Part shown: positions 44,211-54,600 of the stretch, one piece after another
How the letters are laid out: each line of letters opens with the position of its first letter
Position numbering within the stretch: position 1 is the first letter of the stretch
Program-made: the position numbers and the translations under genes
DNA from: Flavobacteriales bacterium
Lineage (GTDB): Bacteria; Bacteroidota; Bacteroidia; Flavobacteriales_F; PHOS-HE28
Direction of reading: 5' to 3'
Length of the DNA stretch: 64,000 nt
Assembly (NCBI GenBank): GCA_017987895.1
Contig: JAGNSU010000010.1
Coordinates: 2,761-66,760 of the forward strand
The notes under the pieces: generated by a model
What the model was told of the DNA's origin: nothing
Seen by the model: the letters and a program-made list of their open reading frames with translations, nothing else
Database searches by the model: none

Positions 44211-44346
44211 ACCAGTTGTCAGTTGATAGTTGTCAGTGATAGTTGCCGGTCGTCGGTGTTGATCACGGCAGGCTGGCCCACGGACAACGGACAACCGCCA
44301 CCTCACAACCGGCAACTGCCAACCGGCACCTGACAACCGACAACTT
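44211..44346. repeat. GTTGTC-type degenerate repeat cluster with inverted half
   Basis: The left half has cagttgtcagttgatag and agttgtcag motifs (44215-44262). The right half has the complements (ggacaac, cacaaccggcaac, tgacaaccgacaac; 44281-44346). It fills most of the gap between the Rieske and TDO genes and has no coding content. Confidence 0.65.
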
Positions 44347-44364
44347 TCCCTCACCGCCCCCGGC

Positions 44365-44372
44365 TACATTTG
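44365..44372 (+). promoter_or_regulatory. Putative -7 box for tryptophan 2,3-dioxygenase
   Basis: TACATTTG matches TAnnTTTG exactly, 19 bases before the ATG at 44392. A -33 TTG is not clear; TTTCC lies at about the right distance. Confidence 0.4.
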
Positions 44373-44391
44373 GCGGCCTAATAGCGGTGCG

Positions 44392-45396
44392 ATGAGCGAC
44401 GTCTACTATCCCGATTACCTCCGGCTGGACAAGATCCTCAGCGCGCAGGAATTGGAGAGCGTGAAGCAGGGCCGCCCTGCGCATGATGAAATGCTCTTCA
44501 TCGTGATCCACCAGGCCTATGAGCTTTGGTTCAAACAGATCCTGCACGAAGTGGGCAGCGTGGCCGACCTTTTCAAGGACCATCATGTGGACGACAATAA
44601 CGGCGATCTCAACATCGCCGTGCATCGCATGCAGCGCGTGGTCACGATCCTGGAGGTGCTCGTTCACCAAATGGACGTAATGGAGACCATGACGCCGCTG
44701 GATTTCCTCGACTTCCGCGATATGCTACGCCCCGCCAGTGGTTTCCAAAGCATGCAGTTCAAGGTTCTGGAGGCACGGCTCGGGCTACGGATGGAAGCCC
44801 GCTTCGGGAAGCAGTACTACACGAGCCAGCTACGGCCTGACCACAAGGCGGAGATCGAAGCACTGGAGGGGGTGCCCACCCTGCTGGAACTGGTGAACGC
44901 TTGGTTGGAGCGCATGCCCTTCCTGGAGCCCCGCTTCTGGCCGGATGGCAGCGTACCCTTCTTCGAGCGACTGGAGAAGCTGTATGCCGATAGCTTGGTG
45001 CAGGGCGAAGAGGCGAACGCGAAGTTGTGGAAGGACATCTTCGTCACCGGCAGCGCTGAACGTCGCCTCAGCCCGGCGGCCTGTAGGAGCGCGCTCTTCA
45101 TCATGCTGTACCGCGATGAGCCCATCTTCCAGCAGGCTTTCCGGTTCCTCGAAGTGCTGCTCGACATCGATGCGGGCATGGCCACCTGGCGGAGCCGCCA
45201 CCTGAACATGGTACACCGCATGATCGGGTTGCGCGTAGGCACCGGCGGCAGCACCGGCAAGGCCTATTTGAAGGGCGCCATGGACAGCCACTACATCTTC
45301 AGTGAGATCGCCGATCTGAGCAGCTTCCTGTTCGAACGCCGCAAGCTGCCCGTGCTCCCGGAGGAATTGAAGGGAGCATTGCGCTTCAGAAGCTGA
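44392..45396 (+). CDS. kynA: Tryptophan 2,3-dioxygenase
   Basis: Haem enzyme that opens the indole ring of tryptophan to N-formylkynurenine, the first step of the kynurenine pathway. The 334-residue length, the N-terminal YYPDYLRLDKILSAQELES, the substrate/haem-pocket region HDEMLFIVIHQAYELWFKQILHE, the RVVTILEVLVHQMDVMETMTPLDFLDFRDML block and LNMVHRMIGLRVGTGGSTG (the family haem-ligand region) are all characteristic. No other kyn genes lie in the window. Confidence 0.96.
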   Translation: MSDVYYPDYLRLDKILSAQELESVKQGRPAHDEMLFIVIHQAYELWFKQILHEVGSVADLFKDHHVDDNNGDLNIAVHRMQRVVTILEVLVHQMDVMETMTPLDFLDFRDMLRPASGFQSMQFKVLEARLGLRMEARFGKQYYTSQLRPDHKAEIEALEGVPTLLELVNAWLERMPFLEPRFWPDGSVPFFERLEKLYADSLVQGEEANAKLWKDIFVTGSAERRLSPAACRSALFIMLYRDEPIFQQAFRFLEVLLDIDAGMATWRSRHLNMVHRMIGLRVGTGGSTGKAYLKGAMDSHYIFSEIADLSSFLFERRKLPVLPEELKGALRFRS

Positions 45397-45459
45397 TAGT
45401 CAAGGAAGTGTCCTACCCGAAGCGGCCAAATGTGCTGCTGAAAGTGGTGTTCGATGAAC

Positions 45460-45467
45460 TACCTTTC
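45460..45467 (+). promoter_or_regulatory. Putative -7 box upstream of T9SS protein
   Basis: TACCTTTC, one base from TAnnTTTG, lies 45 bases before the preferred ATG at 45513. It supports the later start over one at 45408. Confidence 0.3.
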
Positions 45468-45512
45468 CCTTTATGTCAGGCAACATCCTGGCCATTGCAG
45501 TCCTGCCCACCT

Positions 45513-47210
45513 ATGCGCTTCAAAACCTTACGACCCGTTTTTTTCCTTGTCACGGTCGCCTCGTGCTTGCTTGGCATCGCGCAGAACGGATACCAGGAAG
45601 TCCTGGACTCGACAGTTGTTTTGACATCCATACCAAGTACCGTTAGAACATCGGACCTAGGTCAGGTGATCAACGTTTTAAGTGCGGACGGGATGGTGAT
45701 CTACCGGACCGATGCAGCGGGTCAAGTTCTCTGGGTGAAGCGGTTCGCGATCCCGTTCGGTGAATGGTCAGGAACCAGCATGGTAGCGGATGCAAGTGGT
45801 GGTTTCATCATCGGTGGCTACTCGGGTCTAGCTTCCTACGAGGCAGACACCTGGGAGCCGGATACAGTTCGCTACACCTACCATTTTGCTCGCATCGATG
45901 CGCAGGGAAATGTGTCATGGGAGGAGAGTCTTGATCGCCGGTTCGAGTATGGTTCGTTCGGCCCTCCATATCCTTCTGTGATCGAAATTGAGCCTGGTCC
46001 AATTGGCTCATGGATAGTAGGACTACGATACGCCGGCTATTCCGAAGGTTTGGATGTGCTATCGCTGGGCGCCAACGGCTTGAACTGGGCCAGGAGTCTG
46101 GGTTATCAGACCATCCCAGGGACTATGCCCCAATTCCCCGTTGCGACCGGTGGACCGGTGCAGATCGGCACGGACCCCTCGGGAGGTACTGTGGTCGGAG
46201 TAGCACTACAGTTCCCGGAAACCGCATTTGAACTCACCAAATTGGATCCTTCGGGCACCTTCTTGTGGTCTGGACACTACGACTATCCGAACGGCGCTTA
46301 TGAGATGAGGCTGTTCGATGTGGCCATCGACGCATCGGGACGGCCGAACGTCTTCGCGAACCTGGGCACCTTTAATGGAGCCTCGGCCATGCTCGGCGTA
46401 GTGGCTCCGAATGGATCGAGTATAGCAGGGGAGTTGATCCCTGTGGTGAACAACGGTATGGATGGCAGAGTACAGATCGCTTCGAACGGCGATCGCTTGC
46501 TTTCCATTCGAACTTACAACGGTTCCATCAGTTCTGAACCGCAATGGATCCTAAGGGCCGACACGCTTGGGAGTCTAGCCGATATGCACATGCGAAGCGT
46601 GGCGTTGGTCGGTACGGATAGGATCTTCTTCCAATGGCTCTCTGCCTCCGTGATACAGGAAAGGTTCAGCATGGCTGGTCTGGAGCATCGCCAAGACACG
46701 ATCTTCAGCAATGATGTTATCAGGCCCGTGTTCTTTGACCGTCCTGTGAACGATCTAAGTGCTTGCTTCTGGACCGACACGCTCCTGGGCCGCTATCCCG
46801 TGCCACCCGCGTTGCTCACCACAGCACCTGCCCAGAACATGGTGGCGATGCCCATCGACACACTGTATTCCGAACCGCTTGGCGTGTTTTTGCAGGTGAC
46901 GGATCTGTCGGTCGCGCAATTGGATGCATGTGCCTTCTCAAATGGATTGAGCGATGCTATCGGCCATCCGCCTGGCCCGTATGTCGAGAATGTCTTAGTC
47001 AGCGCAGGGATGCCCCTTGTACTTCGTGAGATGCCAAAGGGTGAGTTAAGCTTGTACGATCAGCAGGGACGGCTTGTGAAGGCGAGGCAGGTTCTGATCG
47101 AGATGGGTCGACTTGAGTTGTCAACCGAGGGGTTGGCGGCCGGTCTGTATCTGCTAGGGTATTCAGCGCACAAGGGCCGTGGAAATGTGATCCGCGTGGT
47201 GATCCAGTAG
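45513..47210 (+). CDS. T9SS type A sorting domain-containing secreted protein
   Basis: From the ATG at 45513 the protein has 565 residues with signal peptide RFKTLRPVFFLVTVASCLLGIAQ. The body has motifs related to the tandem cargo family (YRTDAAGQVLWVKRF; ADASGGFIIGGYSG; FELTKLDPSGTFLWSGHY), again suggesting a beta-propeller. The C-terminus (LYDQQGRLVKARQVLIE ... STEGLAAGLYLLGYSAHKG) is a T9SS sorting domain. Composition is somewhat more AT-rich than the flanking TDO gene. Function unknown. Confidence 0.8.
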   Translation: MRFKTLRPVFFLVTVASCLLGIAQNGYQEVLDSTVVLTSIPSTVRTSDLGQVINVLSADGMVIYRTDAAGQVLWVKRFAIPFGEWSGTSMVADASGGFIIGGYSGLASYEADTWEPDTVRYTYHFARIDAQGNVSWEESLDRRFEYGSFGPPYPSVIEIEPGPIGSWIVGLRYAGYSEGLDVLSLGANGLNWARSLGYQTIPGTMPQFPVATGGPVQIGTDPSGGTVVGVALQFPETAFELTKLDPSGTFLWSGHYDYPNGAYEMRLFDVAIDASGRPNVFANLGTFNGASAMLGVVAPNGSSIAGELIPVVNNGMDGRVQIASNGDRLLSIRTYNGSISSEPQWILRADTLGSLADMHMRSVALVGTDRIFFQWLSASVIQERFSMAGLEHRQDTIFSNDVIRPVFFDRPVNDLSACFWTDTLLGRYPVPPALLTTAPAQNMVAMPIDTLYSEPLGVFLQVTDLSVAQLDACAFSNGLSDAIGHPPGPYVENVLVSAGMPLVLREMPKGELSLYDQQGRLVKARQVLIEMGRLELSTEGLAAGLYLLGYSAHKGRGNVIRVVIQ

Positions 47211-47318
47211 GACGGTTGCTCGGATCGTGCCATTCGGTGGGCCCCATCCGAACTTCTTGCCTTCCGTTCTTGGATCATTTCTTCCACACATGTATGTGTC
47301 TCGGACGTGCCGGATGCG

Positions 47319-47819
47319 ATGTCGCACTTTTCGGCCATGGAACTCCATTCCCCCGACAAACGCACCTACCAGCTGCTCGGTGAGCAGGGTCAGGAACTGG
47401 GCCGCCTGGAATATCCGAAGTGGTACAGCATGAACGCCGACATCCTCCTGCCTGAAGGCGTGTATCAGATCCGGAGCGAAGGCACCTGGGGCGTTTCGCT
47501 GGGCGTGCGCTTCAACGAGGTGCTGCTTTGGAAGATGAAGATGGCGTGGAACGGTGATGTCCTGTTCCAGCGCGAGGGCGATCAGGACCAAAGCATGCTG
47601 TTGAAGAGCAGAGGTTTCTGGCGCGAACGTTATGTGATCACCGATCACGCGGGAGAGGAGCGGGCGCAATTGAAGCCGAGCATGAACTGGCGGTCGATGC
47701 GGATGAGGTTCGACCTCGAACATCCACAGCAGCATCCGGCGGAACCGCTGCACATCCTGCTTGCCGTGTACGCCGTGAACTACCTGTACGCGATGAGCGC
47801 TGGGGCCGTCGCGGTATGA
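47319..47819 (+). CDS. Hypothetical protein, possibly tubby/LURP-one-like fold
   Basis: About 166 residues from the ATG at 47319; an ATG at 47337 and a GTG at 47307 are alternatives, and no ribosome-binding site decides. The sequence is an alternation of short strands: TYQLLGEQGQELGRLEYPKW, VYQIRSEGTWGVSLGVRFNEVLLWKMKMAW, GDVLFQRE, RERYVITDHAGEERAQLKP, and a hydrophobic C-terminal helix LHILLAVYAVNYLYAMSAG. The pattern recalls the LURP-one/tubby C-terminal fold, but that is a weak guess. No signal peptide. Confidence 0.6.
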   Translation: MSHFSAMELHSPDKRTYQLLGEQGQELGRLEYPKWYSMNADILLPEGVYQIRSEGTWGVSLGVRFNEVLLWKMKMAWNGDVLFQREGDQDQSMLLKSRGFWRERYVITDHAGEERAQLKPSMNWRSMRMRFDLEHPQQHPAEPLHILLAVYAVNYLYAMSAGAVAV

Positions 47820-47845
47820 TCCGTCGGTTAGGCTGGTGGGGAGGG

Positions 47846-47853
47846 TACCTTCG
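47846..47853 (+). promoter_or_regulatory. Putative -7 box upstream of 47877 gene
   Basis: TACCTTCG (TAnnTTnG) lies 23 bases before the ATG at 47877; the same octamer occurs at 59492-59499 before hpt. Confidence 0.3.
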
Positions 47854-47876
47854 TTCGAACCCTAACCCTATCGCCC

Positions 47877-48326
47877 ATGCTCGACCAGATCCTCTCCACC
47901 CTCCAAAGCCAGGCGGCGCCTGAGCTCAAGAGCAAGTTCGGCCTCAATGAGCAACAGACCAACGGCTCCATCAAAGCGGCCACGGACAGCGTTACCGAAG
48001 TGATCGGTGGCGGCGATGGTTTCGGCATGGACGATGTGCTCAACCTCTTCAGCGATGCCAAGAACACCGGCGGTGCGGATGGCGTGCTGAACAACATTGG
48101 CAGCGTGCTCCAGGGCAAGCTCACCGGCCAGGTCGGTCTCAACGCGTCACAAGCAGGTGGTGTGCAGGCCATGCTCATGCCAATGCTCACCAGCTTACTT
48201 AGCAAGTACGTTGGAGGCAACGCGGGTAACCTTCAGCAACTCATCGGCAGCTTCACCGGTGGCAAGGCCGGTGGCGGTGGTGTCGCGGACATGGCACAGG
48301 GCATGCTCGGAAAGCTCTTCAAGTAG
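47877..48326 (+). CDS. DUF937-like small protein
   Basis: This 149-residue protein is low in complexity and rich in Gly, Leu, Gln and Asn (MLDQILSTLQSQAAPELKSKFGLNEQQTN ... LLSKYVGGNAGNLQQLIGSFTGGKAGG). The amphipathic helices ending in LGKLF resemble DUF937/YidB-like proteins, whose function is unknown. No signal peptide. It is followed at once by a strong terminator, so it is probably a single-gene transcript. Confidence 0.7.
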   Translation: MLDQILSTLQSQAAPELKSKFGLNEQQTNGSIKAATDSVTEVIGGGDGFGMDDVLNLFSDAKNTGGADGVLNNIGSVLQGKLTGQVGLNASQAGGVQAMLMPMLTSLLSKYVGGNAGNLQQLIGSFTGGKAGGGGVADMAQGMLGKLFK

Positions 48327-48342
48327 CATCCCTGAACAAGTA

Positions 48343-48380
48343 CGAAGCCCCCATCGCAGCGCGGTGGGGGCTTCGCTTTT
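48343..48380 (+). terminator. Rho-independent terminator after DUF937-like gene
   Basis: An 11-bp stem (cgaagccccca 48343-48353 / tgggggcttcg 48365-48375) is followed by ctttt, 16 bases after the stop. Confidence 0.88.
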
Positions 48381-48592
48381 CCATGGCTCATACCGTTCCG
48401 CATTAGGGGTCGGGCTAGAGATGCGCCGCCATTTTTATGCAGGACGATCCGAACGGGTCGTTGCGTAGCCGCCGCTATGGAAGGACCTGGTTGGAGAAGT
48501 CATGCGGAAAAAGAGCAAGCAGATCGGCCCAAGCTTTCTTGCGAGATGGTATCACTTCCGGGTCCGTTGGTCCAGACGCGCGCCCGAAAGCA

Positions 48593-48623
48593 CGAAGCCC
48601 CCCGACAACGTCGGGGGGCTTCG
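48593..48623 (-). terminator. Terminator of the giant T9SS protein gene
   Basis: A perfect 14-bp stem (cgaagccccccgac 48593-48606 / gtcggggggcttcg 48610-48623) with a 3-base loop lies 25 bases beyond the stop of the minus-strand gene. On the minus strand it is followed by tgctttcg. The stem could also work in the other direction. Confidence 0.8.
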
Positions 48624-48648
48624 AACTTCAATTGCTATCGCTGTGCGA

Positions 48649-51600
48649 TCAACGCTGGATCACCAGGCGCTGGTTCCACTGTTCAGAACCGGCCGTGAGC
48701 GTGACCACATAGACACCGCTGGCCAGGCCGCTCAGATCGAGCGTACTGTTGAGCGTTCCGCTCACCGGGAGCTGCTCGGCATGCACGCGCTTGCCGAAGA
48801 GATCGGTCACGTCCAAGCTCACCAGTTCGATGTCCGTCTTCAGCACATCCATGCGCACCGTCACGAGACCATCGCGGTTCGGGTTGGGGTAGAGTTGCAT
48901 GGAGATCTGTTCCATTTCCTCCACCTCAATGGTGCGCGCTTGGGCCACAGGAGGCGCTACGATCGCCACGGTGCAGGATGCGCCGTACGGGCAGTAGGTG
49001 CTGCCGCCGTCGTAGCTCACGCGTACCACCACGTTATAGGTGTTGCCGGCCACCAAGGGCAGCGTGTTCCAGTTAAGCGTCAAGTTCGGACCGGTCACCG
49101 CGATGGTACGGGTGTAACCGCCGCCTACGCGATCGAACTTGAACTGGTATTTGTTCACTCCGGGCACGGTGATGGCGCTGATGTACTGGCTGCCACCGAA
49201 CGTGCGGGTCACACCACAGCTGTAGTTCGGGTTGTTGATGTCGTCCACAAGCTTGGTGGTCGCGCAAGGCGGCGGACCCACACGCATGCGGCATACACCA
49301 CCCCATGCTGCGTAGGTGCCGGCCACGCGGCTGCGTACCCGTACGTTCAACACCACGTTCTGCGGAACCGGCAGGGTGACGATATCGGCGAGCTTCAGCG
49401 TAGCGCACTTGGTAGCCCCGTTCGGTCCACCACCCGTGTTGTGGGCGAGGAAGATCATGCGGGTGTAACCACCGTGCGGGTTGAAAATGTGCCACTGGTA
49501 ACCGCTGGTGCTGTTGGTCAGGTTGTACTGCGCGCTCACTGCGGGGTTCACCACTGCGGTCAACGTACCGTTCGGCGGCAGGGACATCTGATCGCAGCTG
49601 CCTGCGGTCAAAGCATCGGTGCCCAAGGGGACACAGAAGCTCGGTGCCGCCTTGCTCAGCGAGGTGAATGTGTTGCCGTTGTTCGCGTTATCGATGATGC
49701 GGTTGGTATTGATATCCCGCAGCACGAACCCACCGGGGTTGATGCCATCGCCCATGCTGTCGAACACTTGCAGATCGTAGCAGCCGTTCGGCAGGCAGCA
49801 GGTAGCGGTGATCAAGCTGTTGTTGGCATAGCCACCACCACTGCAAACCACCGTGCTGGTACCACCATTCACGATGTTCCAGGTGGTCTGTGCGGCGTTC
49901 GCATCGGTGTTCAAGGTCAAGATCACCTCGTTCAGAGCGCAACCACCCACTGGCGTTCCAGCGCAGGTGCAGTTCGGCTGGTACAGATCATTGATCGTGT
50001 TGGGGTTGCCATCATTGCAGGCCGTGCCAGGAAGCGCGGTGCCGCCAGGTACGCCCAGGCAGTCGATCGTTTGACCGGCGCAGGTGCAGTTCGGCTGATA
50101 CACATCGTTGCCTGTGGTCGCGTTGCCGTCGTCGCAAGCGGTGCCTGGCAGAGCGGGTCCACCCGGTACGCCCAGGCAGTCGATCAACTGGCCTTCGCAT
50201 ACGCAACCGGCGCTCCAGGTGTCGTTACCCGTGGTAGCCAGGCCATCGTCGCAGGGCGTGCCTGGCAGCTCGGTGCCGCCTGGGGTGCCTTCGCAGTCGA
50301 GGGTTTGACCAGCGCAGGTACAGTTCGGCTGATAGATATCGTTACCCGTGGTAGCGTTCCCGTCATCGCAAGGCGAGCCGATCACTGCGGTTCCACCCGG
50401 TACGCCCAGGCAGTCGAAGGGTTGACCAGCGCAAGTGCAGTTCGGCTGGTACACATCGTTACCCGTGTTCGCGTCCAGGTCATCGCAAGGCGTGCCTGGC
50501 AGAGCGGGTCCACCCGGTACACCAAGGCAGTCCGTCAACAGACCCTGGCATATGCAGCTACCATTGATCACGTCGCCGCTCGTGTTCGGGTTCAAGTCAT
50601 CGCAAGGATCACCTTGCTCACCGAATAGGTTCGGGCAATCATCGTTCGCATCGCAGATGCCATCGAGGTCGGAATCCTGGAAGGTGTGGCTCACGTTGCC
50701 GTTACCCGTGCACTGATCAAGCGTGCAGGGATCGCCATCGTCCACCAAGGGGGTGGTTACGCTGGTGTTCCCCTGCGCGGAGCAGCCGTTCGCGGAAACC
50801 GTTACCTGGTAGTTGGTGACCGTGTTCGCTGTCATGATCGTGGCCATCGGGTTGGCGATGGTCGCGTCGTTCAGGGTGCCAGGGTTCGTCCAGCTGTAGG
50901 TGTAAGGGGCCACACCACCGGTCACGTTGATCGTGTAGTCTTCGGCCTGACCATAGCTGTATGCGCCGCACGGATCCGTCGGCGAAGTGAAGTAGTTCTT
51001 CACCACCCGCATGCGCGTATTGCCGTTGAACGCCCCGGCCGGAACCGTTACGTTGTTTGTGGCGGTAAGTATGCACGCCGTGTTGGTGATGGAGCCGATC
51101 GCTTGCTGTGATTCGAACGTACCGTTCTGATCCCAGTCGAAGAAGGCCGTGAAGTAGGTAGTGAAACTTCCGTCCGTGTTGCCCGAGGCTGTGAACGGAT
51201 AGACACCACCGGCGACCACGTTACCGACCACCCCAGTGAAATCCTGAAGTGCGTTCGTAGGAGGAGCGTTCACCGGACAGGGGCTCGAGTTGTTGATGCC
51301 TGCGAACGTCACGTTCGATATCGGCTCGATGCTGGTGGCGAAGCTGATCGTGGTGCAATAGCCCGAAGGCGCGGGAGTGGTCACCAGAAGCTGTGAGCTG
51401 CCACCTGGGCAGATCGTGCCGGGCGTAGCCGTCGTGCTCACGATCACTGGGTTGGCGTTCACTACTACAACCGTGTTGGAAGGTGCGGAAGGGCAACCAG
51501 CGGCCGTAGCGGTCAGCACATAGGTGCCGGCCATACCTGCCGTAGCGCTCGCGGAAACCTGCGGGTTCTGCGTGCCGTCCGTATAGGCCAACGGACCGGT

Positions 51601-54600
51601 CCAGCTGAAGGACGAACCACCTTCGCTCGAGGAACCGGTCAGGTCCAGCGGCTGGCCGATGCATACCGGGCTGTTGCTGCCTGCGGTCGCGACCGGGGTC
51701 GGGTTCACCGTCACAACGATGGAGTTGGAGACATCCGTCTGGCTGCTCGCGTCGGTGATGGACACCGAGTAGGTACCACTAGCGGTGGCTGAGTAGGTCG
51801 GGCTGTTCGTGCCCACCGTGTTCATGCCATCCGACCATACGTACGTAAAGGCAGGGCAGCCATCCGTGATGCTCGCGGTGAGCAGCACCGAGCCTCCGGA
51901 GCAGAAGGTGGTCGGGCCACCGGCCGCGATGGTCACATCGGGAGGAGAGCCGGAACCTACGTTCACCGTGGTGTTGGCCGTTGCTGTGCAGCTATTGGCA
52001 GCTGTTACGGTAACGGTATACGTGGTGGAAGGAGCGGTAACCGGCACTCCGGTCGGGTTCTGGACCGCGCTCGAATAACCACCGGGCGAACCGGCCCATG
52101 CGAATGTCGGAGCGGATGCAGCGTTCACCGAGAAGTTGTCTACGCACCAGTAGTAGTCCCACGTTCCCTTGTACCGGAAACGCACTTGTACGGTCGCCTG
52201 ACCCAGGACGCTGGTCAACGGAACAGAAGCCGACACGAAACCTGCAGGCAGACCGGTGGTCGCTACGAAAGCTTGTGCGATGGCCCAAGTGGTGCCGTTC
52301 GTGGAGGTCTCGACCACGGCGCTGTCACCGGTATCACCGATGTCCCGGTAGAAGTAGAAGAAATTCGCGCTGGCAGCGGTGTAACCCACCAGGCTGAACA
52401 CCGGGCTGACCAAGGTCGTGGCCGTGGTACCTCCACTGCCTTGCGCGTCGCTGTTCGTCATGTAGAACGTTGATGCGTCATTGCTGCTGAAGGTGCCTCC
52501 CAAGGGGGCGGTGAGGTAGGTGAACCCGTTCGCGCGAGGACCCCAGGCTGCATTCGCCGGTGTTCCACCCGTACTAGTGTTCGTAGTTGTCCAACCAGCT
52601 ACCGCGCCGTTGAAGTCTTCGGTCAGTATCGGCAGTTGTGGTGCGACCCCAGTGCTCGTCAGGTCGACAGTGCCACCGGGGCAAACCATTCCAGCGCTCG
52701 CGTTCGCGGTAACACCGGTCGGTCCAGGATCAACAACTACAACCGTGTTCGATGGAGTGGAGGAGCAACCAGCGGCGGTAGCCGTCAGCACATAAGTGCC
52801 CGACATGCCGGTCGTGGCGCTTGCCGATACCTGCGGGCTCTGTGTGCCGTTCGTGTAGGCCAGCGGACCCGTCCAGCTGAAAGAGGAACCTCCGATGTCG
52901 GAAGCACCTGTCAGGTTCAACGCGCTGCCTGCGCATATCGGGCTGTTGCTGCCCGCAGTAGCGACGGGAACGGGGTTCACCGTCAGCGTCAGTTCGTTCG
53001 AGTATCCGATGATGGGGCCAGCTGAACACGTTACACGCAAACGATAGTAGAGCGTACCGGTGCTCAGTGTGCCGGTCGTGTAACTCGTGCTGGTCGCACC
53101 ACTTCCGCCACTGACGTCAGCAAAACCCGCACCTCCACCAGTGGAAGAGACCTCCCACTGATAGGTGATACCAAGGCCTACATCAGCTCCGGTGGAGCTG
53201 ATCACTTTCGTGCCACCCGCGCATGCGCTCTGGCTGGCGGGCGAAATGGTCCCGCCGTTCGCGCTAGCGCATTGGAGAAGGATGAATTCATCCGCTCCGA
53301 TATCCGGAGGGGTTCCGCGCGCGTCGTTGTCGTAGTCGTTCGCTACACCCGTGCCACTGGCACCCGTGCCATTGAAACTGGAGGCCGCGGGGTTGGCAAG
53401 GTCAACGTGCAGGTCCGTAGCAGAAACGAAGGGACCATCCAAATTGATGGACGCTCCATCCTTGCCCGTGGCCGTCTGCCAAGCACCAAGCGTGGTCTGG
53501 TTGAGCGCGTTGTAGAAACCGACGTGCCCACCGGGAACGTAGTAGTCGTTGTTGTTCACCGATCCACCGGAGATGTTCGTGGTGGCGGCGGTGTTGAAGC
53601 CGTAAGCGTTCGTGCTCACGTGCGTGTTGCGGAGGATGTTGTTCCGGAAGGAAGCGAAGGTCACCCCACTCACGCTCGAGTTCATCGCGAACGAAGAGAA
53701 GTTCACACCCGCACCCAACTGGGTACCCATGGAGATCGTGTTATGGTCGAAGTTCACCAGGGTAGCACCCGCAGTGAAGAACACGCCACAGGGAATGAAC
53801 GTGGAGGTCTTGGAGGTCTGGTAGACCACCATTTTGCAATCACGGATGAAGTTGTTCGTGATAGTTACACCCGCCGTGGTCGTTGCCCCCGTGACGTAGA
53901 TACCATGCGCTCCATAACCACTGGTGCTGGGCTGGTTGATATCGTGGATGTTGTTGCGGTCGATGATCAGGCCGGCGTTCACCGTGCCCACTTCGATACC
54001 GGCGATCGTCGCCGAGAAACCGGTAGCACCGTAATCACCCACACGGATGTCGTTGTTGCGGATGGTAGCGGAGCCTACGCCAGCCGTAGATGCCGTGTAA
54101 CTGATGAGGATGCCGCGGCTGCCGATGTTGTCAGCGCTGGTGGCACTGCCCAGCACGTTGTCGCGGATGATCGTACCTGCGTTCATGTACGTGGCGCTCA
54201 CACCGATCGCACCGATACCCGTATAGCAACGGGTGATCGCGTTGTTCTCGATCAGCGTGTTCAAGCTTGAATAGGCACCTGTCGTAACAGCTGTGCTGTT
54301 GGACATCAGGATGCCCCACGAGGTGGTCGTTACGGTCGCACTGCTGCGGCCACCGACCAGGTTGCAGTTCCGTACCGTATTGTTGTTGGCACCATCCAAA
54401 CCCGTTGTGGAGTTGGATGCCAGACGGATGCATTGGGTACCCGCCGTGGTGGTGGTCACCATCTGGAAGGTCAGGTTGCGTATGCCACCTGTTCCCGGAT
54501 CATCGCCGTCGATGGTCACATTGTCCGCGCCAACGAGTTCGATGATGCCGCGCGAGGCCGTGGGCGTCGCTGCGGAGTTCACCGTTACGTTGCCCGTGCA

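Noticed and set aside
44211-44346. Possible CRISPR array
   Set aside because: The units are short (6-12 bases), degenerate and partly inverted, with no constant repeat/spacer spacing and no cas gene nearby.
48502-50628. A 708-codon open frame on the plus strand opposite the giant T9SS gene
   Set aside because: It is antisense to a well-supported gene whose repeats, domains and sorting signal are clear. Its product is His/Arg/Val-rich with no domain, as expected for a shadow in GC-rich repeats.
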